In this document: one piece after another, positions 1-5,834 of the stretch | Position numbering within the stretch: the stretch's first letter is position 1 | Layout: each line of letters opens with the position of its first letter | Assembly (NCBI GenBank): GCA_025351525.1 | Contig: JANXVV010000528.1 | Span: forward strand, 1 to 8,833 | From: Humisphaera sp. | Lineage (GTDB): Bacteria > Planctomycetota > Phycisphaerae > Tepidisphaerales > Tepidisphaeraceae | DNA length: 8,833 bases | Direction of reading: 5' to 3' | Made by a program: the position numbers and the translations under genes | Notes under the pieces: generated by a model | What the model was told of the DNA's origin: nothing | Database searches by the model: none | The model's input: the letters and a program-made list of their open reading frames with translations, nothing else

Positions 1-57
1 GGTACGCGATCCGCGAGGTTCATTTTCGGAGCAGACCTGTGTCTTTCGGCGGGCCGG

Positions 58-121
58 CACAGGTCTCGGAGTACCGCGACCTGTGGCACCCAATTCAGAC
101 GCGGAAGTTGTTGCAGGCCCG
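58..121. repeat. Palindromic intergenic repeat, family E, copy 1
   Basis: This 64-base segment aligns without gaps to 4958-5021 at a constant offset of 4900, with 58 of 64 bases identical by direct count. Its core is a hairpin: CACAGGTC (58-65) pairs with GACCTGTG (78-85), and CGG/CCG close an AGTA tetraloop inside. The arm just upstream (GGCCGG) has lost the extra six stem bases present in copy 2. AGACCTGTG at 33-41 is a further inverted match to 58-66, so an alternative fold is possible. The repeat ends 3 bases before the stop codon of the flippase gene on the minus strand. No T-run follows the hairpin in that direction, so it does not look like an intrinsic terminator. Nothing else is recognisable in bases 1-57. 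Confidence 0.85.
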
Positions 122-124
122 CTT

Positions 125-1585
125 TTAGATCGCCGGATCCACCTCGGACAACACCACAGGAAATCCCAGTGGGTTGATCGCTCCCGGCTGCTTACCGGCT
201 TCCCGGAAGAATTTCCGCATGAGCAACGGGTAGCCCCACGCGCTGGTCAACAAAGCGGTGAGCGGCGTGGCCCATGCCACGCCGGCGGCACCCATTTTCG
301 GAGTCAGCAGCACTGCCGCGATGACGTTCAGCACCGCGTGGGTGATGAAGAACCAGATTTGCGGCCAGAGAATATTGGCGGGGTTGAGCACCACCGATCG
401 GCAATCGACCCACGCCCGCAGCACGAAGGTGGCAGTCATGGCGAGGATCAGGCTTTTGGACACCACGACGGTGGCTCCGCCGTGCATCCAGAATCGAAAG
501 ATCGGGGCTTCAAATAGATAGAGGATCAGTCCGAAGCAGAGCATTCCGCCGCAGATGACGATGAGGCTTAATCGCACCCCGCGTCTCACCCAGGCCAAGT
601 CACCGCGCCGAATCGCTTCGCCATAGGCGGGCCATAACGGCAAAAGCACCATTAAAAATACCCCATACGCCAATCCGAAGAGCCGGCCGACGAGGTCGTA
701 GGAAGTCACCGCGCTCGGACCCAGCAAGAGGCTGATCAGCAGGTTATCCGATTGAAACAGCGCGTAGACCGCCAGTTCCAGGATGAACAGGCAGATCCCC
801 TGCACCATGGCGTCGCGCAGGAGGGAGCGGTCGAACAATGCCAACGATGGCCGCAACCACCGCTTCTCCAGAAAAAACAGTGAGAGGGTATTGAGTCCCC
901 GCACGATCGCCGGGATGCCGATCACTGCGAGGGCAATGCCGATCAATCCCCACGGCGTGTAGATCACTGCAATGCAACCGAGCAGCACCGCCAGCTTTGA
1001 GGCACCGTCCCAATAGTTGTTGATCTCCAGATCCTGATACGCAAAATACACCGCGCGGGGCACGCCGGAAACGATCCCGAGCAATGTGAAAATAGCGGTG
1101 ATCCAGACGGCCCAGGGCGTTTCAATCGCCGCCAGCGATCCGTTGATTTTAAGCAGTGCTTTCCAGTCGAGGATCGGCACGAGGATCGAGGCGATCACCA
1201 TGCCGACGCATGCGATGAAAAGCATCGCGAACGTGAGCGACGAGACATAGCGGCGGGCCAACAGTCGATCCCCGGTGACATGGCAGTCGGTCAACTTGTT
1301 GACAAGCCCGAGCGTGATCCCGGCGTTGCTCATCCCAATGAAACCGGCGAGGCTAATCACGGTGGCATAAAGCCCGTAACGTTCCTGCCCGAGATAGCGA
1401 AGGAACAACGGCGCGATGATGAAAGGCGTAATGACGGCCAGTGGGCGCATCAACAGCGAACTGACGAACGTGCGCTTGAGCCGTCGAATGCGCTCGGCCC
1501 GGAGCGATCGCGTTCCCGCCGCAGACGTCAAATCCGCAACCTCGGCTTGTGAAACATCACCGGTCATAGTGTTCGGTTCATTCAT
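125..1585 (-). CDS. Wzx-type polysaccharide flippase (MATE/PST superfamily)
   Basis: Predicted inner-membrane flippase of 486 residues that would move lipid-linked oligosaccharide across the membrane for exopolysaccharide, O-antigen or another surface glycan. After a polar, basic N-terminus (about 1-45) the protein is almost entirely hydrophobic, with about 12 to 14 possible membrane segments. It carries flippase-like stretches such as RYLGQERYGLY (63-73), the small-residue segment around SNAGITLGLVNKL (86-98), and QSDNLLISLLLG (278-289). The open frame extends to an ATG at 1633, but those extra 16 codons lie in a palindromic repeat (1611-1677), so I take the ATG at 1583-1585 (protein begins MNEPNTMTG). 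No clear Shine-Dalgarno sequence precedes it, and the ATG at 1567 is an alternative. The glycosyltransferase gene lies 110 bases upstream on the same strand, which fits a glycan-assembly role. The substrate cannot be told from the sequence. Confidence 0.88.
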   Translation of the reverse strand: MNEPNTMTGDVSQAEVADLTSAAGTRSLRAERIRRLKRTFVSSLLMRPLAVITPFIIAPLFLRYLGQERYGLYATVISLAGFIGMSNAGITLGLVNKLTDCHVTGDRLLARRYVSSLTFAMLFIACVGMVIASILVPILDWKALLKINGSLAAIETPWAVWITAIFTLLGIVSGVPRAVYFAYQDLEINNYWDGASKLAVLLGCIAVIYTPWGLIGIALAVIGIPAIVRGLNTLSLFFLEKRWLRPSLALFDRSLLRDAMVQGICLFILELAVYALFQSDNLLISLLLGPSAVTSYDLVGRLFGLAYGVFLMVLLPLWPAYGEAIRRGDLAWVRRGVRLSLIVICGGMLCFGLILYLFEAPIFRFWMHGGATVVVSKSLILAMTATFVLRAWVDCRSVVLNPANILWPQIWFFITHAVLNVIAAVLLTPKMGAAGVAWATPLTALLTSAWGYPLLMRKFFREAGKQPGAINPLGFPVVLSEVDPAI

Positions 1586-1610
1586 AGAAACTTGGGTCTT
1601 TTGAAAAACC

Positions 1611-1677
1611 GGTGGCATGGGCGTCTCGCCCATGCTTTTTGCCCGAAGAGATGCATGCGCGAGACGCCCATTCCACC
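1611..1677. repeat. Palindromic intergenic repeat, family A/B, copy 1
   Basis: Two 25-base arms, 1611-1635 and 1653-1677, are reverse complements with two mismatches; the loop at 1636-1652 begins TTTTTGCCC. A second copy lies at 4299-4363 with the same arm core (GGCATGGGCGTCTC) and a similar loop (TTTTTGGCC). Similarity continues into the flanks: both copies have a TTTT-and-A-rich stretch on the left and a TCAAAGC on the right. The element fills the gap between the glycosyltransferase and the flippase. Read on the minus strand, the hairpin is followed after two Gs by TTTTTC, so it could partly terminate transcription entering the flippase gene. It is a REP/BIME-like repeat by structure. Confidence 0.85.
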
Positions 1678-1695
1678 TTATTCAAAGCATCCACT

Positions 1696-2532
1696 TCAGA
1701 TTTCCGCCGGCCCGAACACGTCGTTCCATTTTTTGCCCGCCGACCGCCGCGTGTCGCGTGCCGCCGCCAGATAACGGCCACTGAGAATCTGCTTCAGCCG
1801 ATGACCCTGCACGCCTACCTTTGATTTCAACGGGTGAGAATACTCGGGGGTTCGCCGGCTCAATTCAGCCTGCTCGTTACGATAGCGCTCGGCCCATTTG
1901 CTGGAGGGATGGCCTTTGGCTTCCTCGTGATGGCGAAACGCCGCCAGATAGGCGGGGATGCCGCCCCAGGGGGCTCCGGTTTGAAGCATCCGCAGCCAGA
2001 GGTCGGTATCCATCACAAAGTGCAGATCCGGATTGATTCCCCCGACCTGATCGTAAACGGATTTCCTGAAAAAGCACGTCTGCTGCGAAACGTGAAGCAC
2101 GCCCCATCGAGCCCAGCGATCCTGTTCCGGCGGCATCCGGTCGAAGCGGACGATTTTGGAATCGCCGTCGATGAAAAACTGCCACCCGGTCAAAGCCGCC
2201 CATTCCGGATGCTCGTCAAATGCGGCCCGCACTTTTCGCAGCACCCCCGGCATCAGCACATCGTCGCTGTTCAGCCAGTAGAGAATATCCCCGGTGGCCC
2301 TGGCAAATCCGCGCTGCAGCACATCGGGCTGGCCCCGGTCTTTTTCAGACACCCAGTAGTCGATCCGGCTCTCGTATTTTTTGATGATCTGCACGGAATC
2401 GTCCGTGCTGCCCCCGTCGTAGACAAAAAACTCGTGAACGTCCTCGCGCTGATCGACGATCGACCGAATCGTCTCCTCCAGATACCGACCCTGATTGTAA
2501 CTGGGAGTCACCACCGTAATGCGATTGCTCAA
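1696..2532 (-). CDS. Family 2 glycosyltransferase
   Basis: Cytoplasmic or membrane-associated GT-A fold glycosyltransferase of 278 residues, expected to transfer a sugar from a nucleotide donor to a growing glycan. Visible family features are the N-terminal ITVVTPSYNQGRYLEETI (5-22), the nucleotide-binding DGGSTDDS (39-46), the metal-binding DxD equivalent NSDD (88-91) within YWLNSDDVL, the acceptor-side QQTCFFRKSVYDQVGGIN (150-167), and MDTDLWLRM (174-182), which holds the likely catalytic acidic residue. There is no membrane helix. The C-terminal 60 residues are basic and less recognisable. The start is TTG (2530-2532): no ATG or GTG lies in frame just upstream, while a strong ribosome site sits at 2537-2545. 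The gene begins 21 bases after mcsB and precedes the flippase, so a surface-polysaccharide role is likely. Donor and acceptor are unknown. Confidence 0.92.
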   Translation of the reverse strand: MSNRITVVTPSYNQGRYLEETIRSIVDQREDVHEFFVYDGGSTDDSVQIIKKYESRIDYWVSEKDRGQPDVLQRGFARATGDILYWLNSDDVLMPGVLRKVRAAFDEHPEWAALTGWQFFIDGDSKIVRFDRMPPEQDRWARWGVLHVSQQTCFFRKSVYDQVGGINPDLHFVMDTDLWLRMLQTGAPWGGIPAYLAAFRHHEEAKGHPSSKWAERYRNEQAELSRRTPEYSHPLKSKVGVQGHRLKQILSGRYLAAARDTRRSAGKKWNDVFGPAEI

Positions 2533-2536
2533 TCCA

Positions 2537-2545
2537 CACCTCTCC
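2537..2545 (-). promoter_or_regulatory. Strong Shine-Dalgarno site supporting a TTG start
   Basis: On the minus strand the sequence reads GGAGAGGTG, ending 4 bases before the TTG at 2530-2532, with the GGAG/GAGG core at normal spacing. It is the best ribosome site of the minus-strand cluster and it decides the unusual start codon of the glycosyltransferase. Confidence 0.7.
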
Positions 2546-2553
2546 GCTCGGAT

Positions 2554-3609
2554 TCAATTCCCGTTCAATCGCTGGCGAATGTAATCCGCCCGAGCGGCGC
2601 GGCGAACGTCGCCCTCCAGCTTCTTCCCCGAAATTTTCTGCAAGTGCGCCGGCTGCGTCAGCAAAAAAAGCTCGTTGATCGTGCGGATGTCGATGTCTTT
2701 CACCCGTCCCATATTCACGCCCATGCGGAGATGGGAAAGAAGAAAAAGCGTTTCCTCGCTGGCCATCAGACGCGCGCTGCGCAGAAGGCCGAGCGCCCGG
2801 CCAACCTTGTCATCCAGCGCGATCGTGTGGTCGTTGATGAGCGCTTTGCGGGCGTGATATTCATATTCAATGATCTTGGGGATGACCACCAGTCGGAATT
2901 CGCTGATGATCTCCTCTTCGCTTTTGCCGAGGGTGGTCTGATTGCTGATCTGATAAAAATCACCGGTGGCTTCGGTGCCTTCGCCATACAAGCCGCGGAC
3001 GGCCAGCTTTAAATCCTTGGCGGCGCGGAACACTTTTTCGATCTCACCCGTCAGCTTCAGGGCGGGCAGATGCAGCATGACGCTGACGCGAATGCCCGTG
3101 CCGACATTGGTGGGGCAGGCGGTCAAATAACCGAACCGGGAATGAAACGCGAAGTCGAGTTTGGCTTCCAGGGCGTCGTCGATCGCGTTGATTTGATCCC
3201 ATGCCTGTTCGAGCTGCAGGCCGCTGCGGAGCACCTGGATTCGGAGGTGGTCTTCCTCATTGATCATGATCGAGAGGGTTTCGTTCTCACCGATGGCGAC
3301 GCCGCGCGCCCCTTCGGCAGCAGCGTGCTGCTTGCTGATCAGATGGCGCTCGACCAGCAGTTGCCGATCGATTTCGGGAGCATGTTCGAGGTCGACGTAA
3401 AGTGTCTGCGGTGAAACCTGGGCTCCGAGAAGAATATCCCGCACCCGGGCTTCTAGCACCTGCCGTTGCGGACGGGTTGCGCGGGTAAGAAACGGCACAC
3501 CGCTGACATTGCGGGCGAGTCGGATGCGCGAGGAGATGACGATCTCACTCTGCGGACCGCTGCCGCGAAGCCATTCACCGGCGTGGTTGGTTAAGTCGCT
3601 TAGTTTCAT
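2554..3609 (-). CDS. mcsB: Protein arginine kinase McsB
   Basis: ATP:guanido phosphotransferase-family kinase of 351 residues that phosphorylates arginine side chains of proteins. In Firmicutes phosphoarginine marks proteins for ClpCP degradation. The full set of family motifs is present: SSRIRLARNVSGVPF (26-40), NEEDHLRIQVL (117-127) with the acidic catalytic residue E119, CPTNVGTG (165-172) with the active-site cysteine C165, RGLYGEGTEATGDFYQISNQ (205-224) with E210, and TLG just after it. Near the C-terminus GDVRRA (333-338) resembles the RDxxRA phosphoarginine-binding motif of Firmicute McsB but lacks its first arginine. Length matches the family (about 350-365). The ATG at 3607-3609 has no obvious ribosome site. 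mcsA lies 97 bases upstream on the same strand, but ctsR and clpC, the usual partners in Firmicutes, are not in this window. Confidence 0.96.
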   Translation of the reverse strand: MKLSDLTNHAGEWLRGSGPQSEIVISSRIRLARNVSGVPFLTRATRPQRQVLEARVRDILLGAQVSPQTLYVDLEHAPEIDRQLLVERHLISKQHAAAEGARGVAIGENETLSIMINEEDHLRIQVLRSGLQLEQAWDQINAIDDALEAKLDFAFHSRFGYLTACPTNVGTGIRVSVMLHLPALKLTGEIEKVFRAAKDLKLAVRGLYGEGTEATGDFYQISNQTTLGKSEEEIISEFRLVVIPKIIEYEYHARKALINDHTIALDDKVGRALGLLRSARLMASEETLFLLSHLRMGVNMGRVKDIDIRTINELFLLTQPAHLQKISGKKLEGDVRRAARADYIRQRLNGN

Positions 3610-3615
3610 AAAGGC

Positions 3616-3701
3616 CAGTTGTTAGTGGATAGTTGTCAGTGGAAAGTAAAAAGTAAAGGAGTCGTATTCACCGTCCACTTTCCACTCTCTACTTTCCACT
3701 G
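3616..3701. repeat. Heptamer-repeat hairpin between mcsA and mcsB
   Basis: Six consecutive 7-base units fill 3616-3657: CAGTTGT, TAGTGGA, TAGTTGT, CAGTGGA, AAGTAAA, AAGTAAA, all of the form NAGTNNN. After 16 unrelated bases, four units in the opposite orientation fill 3674-3701: TCCACTT, TCCACTC, TCTACTT, TCCACTG. The two halves can pair into an imperfect stem. The element occupies nearly all of the 97-base gap and ends 6 bases from the mcsA stop codon. It resembles the short tandemly repeated heptamers known from cyanobacteria; a specific function is not evident. Confidence 0.8.
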
Positions 3702-3706
3702 GTCTT

Positions 3707-4204
3707 TCACCCATTCTCCGCCTGCTTGATCGCATCGCGCAATTTCGCGGCTCGTTCGTAATCTTCGGCTTCGAGGGCACCGGTCAACTCTTTTTTGAGC
3801 TTGCTGACATCGACCGTTTTTCGCTTTCGCGGCACACCGCTCGCGCCGGTGCGCGTCGGAACCTTGCCGGTGTGGTGATTGGCCCCTTCATGGGCCCTCT
3901 GCAGGAGCGGTGTCAGGTCTTTTTCAAATTGGTCGTAATCGTGTGAGCAACCCAGCAAACCGCTCTGGCGGAATTCCGCCCAAGTGATGCCGCACTGATC
4001 GCAGGTGACGCCCAGCTCCTTTTGCAAACCGGAGTGGGCCATGACGAAATTTGTCAAAAGCTCGTTGATCGGCGTATGACTCTTGATCGGCACGCCTTCA
4101 TTTTGTGCGGCGCACTGCTCGCACAAGTGTTTCTCGATCTTCTTCCCGTTTTTGATTTCGGTCAGATGAACCGTCGCCGCCTTATTACAGTTGTCGCACT
4201 TCAT
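3707..4204 (-). CDS. mcsA: McsA-like zinc-binding protein with UVR motif
   Basis: Small protein of 165 residues, the expected partner and activator of the McsB arginine kinase. The N-terminus has a four-cysteine zinc site, C3xxC6 and C28xxC31, as in McsA (MKCDNCNKAA at the start, HLCEQC at 27-32). A second site begins C68xxC71, followed by the GITWAEF segment (72-78) and GLLGC (82-86). There the last CxxC reads C86-S-H88-D89-Y, so the usual final cysteine is replaced and H88 may be a ligand. After a basic linker (about 105-132) comes a UVR (UvrB/UvrC-type) helix pair, about 133-163, containing LEAEDYERAAKLRDAI. The start ATG at 4202-4204 is preceded by AGGCGG ending 7 bases upstream, and a sigma70-like promoter lies further up. 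It is first in the minus-strand cluster, with mcsB next. Confidence 0.88.
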   Translation of the reverse strand: MKCDNCNKAATVHLTEIKNGKKIEKHLCEQCAAQNEGVPIKSHTPINELLTNFVMAHSGLQKELGVTCDQCGITWAEFRQSGLLGCSHDYDQFEKDLTPLLQRAHEGANHHTGKVPTRTGASGVPRKRKTVDVSKLKKELTGALEAEDYERAAKLRDAIKQAENG

Positions 4205-4245
4205 GGCCTGCCGCCTTCGTTACACCACTCCATCTTTCGCGGTCA

Positions 4246-4274
4246 ATGTTATTTCGATTGCGGGGAAGCGTCAA
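4246..4274 (-). promoter_or_regulatory. Sigma70-like promoter of the mcsA-mcsB cluster
   Basis: On the minus strand a -35 box TTGACG (4269-4274, five of six consensus) and a -10 box TAACAT (4246-4251, four of six) are separated by exactly 17 bases. Transcription would begin near 4239, giving a leader of about 35 bases before the mcsA ATG. No CtsR-type operator was recognised around it. Confidence 0.55.
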
Positions 4275-4298
4275 ATGGATTGGATTTTTTAAGAAACC

Positions 4299-4363
4299 GT
4301 GGCATGGGCGTCTCACCCGTGCTTTTTGGCCTAAGAATGCACGGGCGAGACGCCCCATGCCAC
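4299..4363. repeat. Palindromic intergenic repeat, family A/B, copy 2
   Basis: The arm at 4299-4322 (begins GTGGCATGGGCGTCTC) pairs with 4339-4363, with one bulged base and one mismatch, across a loop starting TTTTTGGCC. It is a second copy of the element at 1611-1677, in the same orientation, with related flanks (T/A-rich left, AATCAAAGC right). It lies between the divergent mcsA promoter and the PilZ gene and could insulate the two transcription units. Confidence 0.85.
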
Positions 4364-4409
4364 CATAATCAAAGCCCCCAGGACACGTCCTAAAAAGTTT
4401 GTCAAACAA

Positions 4410-4425
4410 ATAATTCAAGAATTAT
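4410..4425. promoter_or_regulatory. AT-rich perfect palindrome upstream of the PilZ gene
   Basis: ATAATTC-AA-GAATTAT is a perfect dyad with 7-base arms in otherwise GC-rich DNA, 76 bases before the PilZ start codon. A TTGTCA (4399-4404, five of six to a -35 box) lies just upstream, and AATTAT (4420-4425) is a weak -10 candidate at 15-base spacing. It could be an operator or part of the promoter. The evidence is symmetry, composition and position only. Confidence 0.3.
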
Positions 4426-4500
4426 CCAAGTCCGCGACGCGGTGTTCCGATAACACAGATAGTTGGGTAATGAGTACGACTTTTCGGAAGGTAGCGTCCC

Positions 4501-4902
4501 ATGTTGATGATTTCAGAGATCGGGTCGGAAGCCGCGTTGATGGGCGGGATGGCATTGGGAACGACCAGTGATGCCGAACGGCGCCGCGGGTTGCGGATTC
4601 GGCAGCAACGGCCAATCAAAATATTCGAGCCGACCACTCACCGCTACTACGGCGGTCAAACCGAAGACCTAAGCGCGACGGGCTTGCGGATCGAATTGCC
4701 GCTCTCGACGCCGGTACGACCTGGCAAGCTGGTGAATGTGCATGTCGGGCTGGGTGAGCATGGAGAATCGCTGGCCAATCGGCGTAAGATGATTCCGGCG
4801 AAGGTGGTGTGGGTCAGCCGCGAGGCCGATCTGACCACAGGGCGACTGATGGCCGGGATCGAGTTTATCTCCAGCATCGCCGCCCATCTCGACGCGGCGT
4901 GA
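4501..4902 (+). CDS. PilZ-domain protein, predicted c-di-GMP receptor
   Basis: Soluble single-domain protein of 133 residues expected to bind cyclic di-GMP and pass the signal to a partner controlling motility, adhesion or polysaccharide export. Both c-di-GMP contact motifs are present: RxxxR as R28-RGL-R32, and (D/N)xSxxG as DLSATG (57-62). Beta-strand segments follow (GLRIELPL 61-68, KLVNVHVGL 76-84, IPAKVVWVS 98-106, MAGIEFISS 117-125), as expected of a PilZ barrel. The first 25 residues are not conserved-looking. The ATG at 4501 is supported by GGAAGG at 4486-4491, 9 bases upstream; the ATG at 4507 is an alternative. It is divergent from mcsA and followed by two palindromic repeats, the second of which could terminate it. 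It may be a single-gene transcript. No diguanylate cyclase or pilus gene is in the window, so the output is unknown. Confidence 0.88.
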   Translation: MLMISEIGSEAALMGGMALGTTSDAERRRGLRIRQQRPIKIFEPTTHRYYGGQTEDLSATGLRIELPLSTPVRPGKLVNVHVGLGEHGESLANRRKMIPAKVVWVSREADLTTGRLMAGIEFISSIAAHLDAA

Positions 4903-4906
4903 GAGT

Positions 4907-5030
4907 GCTCAGGAACGGGTTCTAAATAACTTCCAAGCTTTCAGAGGCGCGGGGTGCCACAGGTCTCGGAGTACCGCGACCTGTGGCACCCGATTCAGAC
5001 GCAGAATTTATTGCGGACCCGTTCCTAAGA
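4907..5030. repeat. Palindromic intergenic repeat, family E, copy 2 (full length)
   Basis: A nested inverted repeat. The outer arms AGGAACGGGT (4911-4920) and ACCCGTTCCT (5017-5026) are perfect complements and extend to GCTC/GAGC with a small bulge. The central 14-base arms GGGTGCCACAGGTC (4952-4965) and GACCTGTGGCACCC (4978-4991) are also perfect and close on CGG-AGTA-CCG. The bases between outer and inner arms are only loosely symmetric. The core 4958-5021 matches 58-121 at 58 of 64 positions. It begins 5 bases after the PilZ stop codon. Short terminal inverted repeats around a palindromic core suggest a MITE-like or REP-like element, and no transposase is present here. Confidence 0.85.
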
Positions 5031-5106
5031 GCATGTTTAAAAACACAGTGGAGGCTGTCGTAGCCCATGCTACGGCAAACCCAGCCGTTTTTTTACACAT
5101 GCTCTT
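5027..5106. repeat. Palindromic element abutting family E copy 2; terminator-like
   Basis: The outer arms AAGAGCATGT (5027-5036) and ACATGCTCTT (5097-5106) are perfect complements. Inside lie AAAAAC/GTTTTT, then GGCTG (5053-5057) with CAGCC (5082-5086), and a central CGTAGC-CCAT-GCTACG (5059-5074). On the plus strand the CAGCC arm is followed at once by GTTTTTTT, which is the form of an intrinsic terminator and would suit the PilZ gene. The central 14 bases, read on the minus strand, equal GTAGCATGGGCTAC at 8788-8801, so the two elements are related. An ATG inside the left arm (5033) opens a frame into the next gene but is unlikely to be a real start. Confidence 0.75.
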
Positions 5107-5155
5107 CGCAGGCCAGAAAAACGACTCCCACGCTTTGGCGGATCAAATAGACTGC

Positions 5156-5761
5156 ATGGCCACCTATATGCGCAGCGACTCCTTTAAAACGTCGTCGTCC
5201 AATAAGCCTAGCCCGCGTCCGGGGGCGAAAAGCACTCCCTCGCCGGGCAAGAAATCGTTGGAAGAGGACATCCCCGATTCACCGCCCGCGCCGCTGCGCA
5301 ATGAATATCTCAGGGTCAGTTGGGCCTACGTCTACTGGTGCATCGCCATGCTGGTCTGGTCGGCGCTGTGCGTCGTCTACTTCGTGATGACTCGGCAAAC
5401 CACGAACATGATGATCGGCATCGCGCTCAGCATCCTGCTTGTCGCCATGATCGTGCTGCCGACCATGCTGTTCGGCGGTAGCACCTGGTACAAGCGGCTG
5501 GGCTGGATGATGCTGCTTCTGTCCCTCTTCGCGGCGATGTGGATTTATCCGTTCGCGGTGGTCAGCCTGGGCATCAAAAAGCGGGTGGCCGAAGGACGAT
5601 ATCATCACCTGACGACCGATGATATCTGGCATACGGCTCTCAGCGGACTCACGGTGATCGTCAGTGTCTGGACGCTTGCAGTGACCTGGCGCTGCGGCCG
5701 TCTGGTCCGCCAACTTTATCGCGGGGAGTATCACGTCACGGATCTTAAAGTGCGGCATTGA
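5156..5761 (+). CDS. Four-helix membrane protein of unknown function
   Basis: I do not recognise a family. From the ATG at 5156 the product is 201 residues. A polar N-terminal region of about 50 residues, rich in Ser, Pro and Lys and probably disordered, is followed by four hydrophobic segments: around WAYVYWCIAMLVWSALCVVYF, MMIGIALSILLVAMIVLP, LGWMMLLLSLFAAMWIYPFAVV and LSGLTVIVSVWTLAVTW. It ends in a short basic tail. The open frame extends to an ATG at 5033, but about 25 of those extra codons lie in the palindromic element 5027-5106, so that start is doubtful. ATG 5156 and ATG 5168 remain, neither with a clear ribosome site. TCAAAT at 5143-5148 lies 7 bases before ATG 5156, the spacing seen at the next two genes, and this slightly favours 5156. 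The MFS gene follows after 73 bases. Confidence 0.7.
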   Translation: MATYMRSDSFKTSSSNKPSPRPGAKSTPSPGKKSLEEDIPDSPPAPLRNEYLRVSWAYVYWCIAMLVWSALCVVYFVMTRQTTNMMIGIALSILLVAMIVLPTMLFGGSTWYKRLGWMMLLLSLFAAMWIYPFAVVSLGIKKRVAEGRYHHLTTDDIWHTALSGLTVIVSVWTLAVTWRCGRLVRQLYRGEYHVTDLKVRH

Positions 5762-5798
5762 ACTTATCGTTCGGATCGTGCATGCGACTATCTTGATG

Positions 5799-5827
5799 TT
5801 GGAGTCGAGCTTGTAAAACGTTATTCT
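5799..5827 (+). promoter_or_regulatory. Candidate promoter giving a leaderless MFS mRNA
   Basis: TTGGAG (5799-5804) and TATTCT (5822-5827, four of six to TATAAT) are 17 bases apart. The -10-like box ends exactly 7 bases before the ATG at 5835, so transcription would start at or next to the start codon. No Shine-Dalgarno sequence precedes this ATG, which fits a leaderless transcript. The -35 match is weak, three of six. Confidence 0.35.
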
Positions 5828-5834
5828 CACCCGT

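Noticed and set aside
33..85. Intrinsic terminator of the flippase gene
   Set aside because: There is a stable hairpin, but no T-run follows it in the minus-strand direction. It is better explained as a copy of the dispersed repeat.
1834..3012. A 392-codon plus-strand open frame antisense to the glycosyltransferase and mcsB genes
   Set aside because: It is fully covered by two well-recognised minus-strand genes. Its product shows no family motif and an odd His/Arg/Pro-rich composition, typical of an antisense shadow in GC-rich DNA.
3616..3701. CRISPR-like array
   Set aside because: The repeat unit is 7 bases with no spacers and the halves are inverted, so it is a heptamer repeat and not a CRISPR.
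4185..4637. Several 60-80 codon minus-strand frames upstream of the PilZ gene
   Set aside because: They overlap palindromic repeats, the mcsA promoter and the PilZ coding start, and show no family motif or ribosome site.
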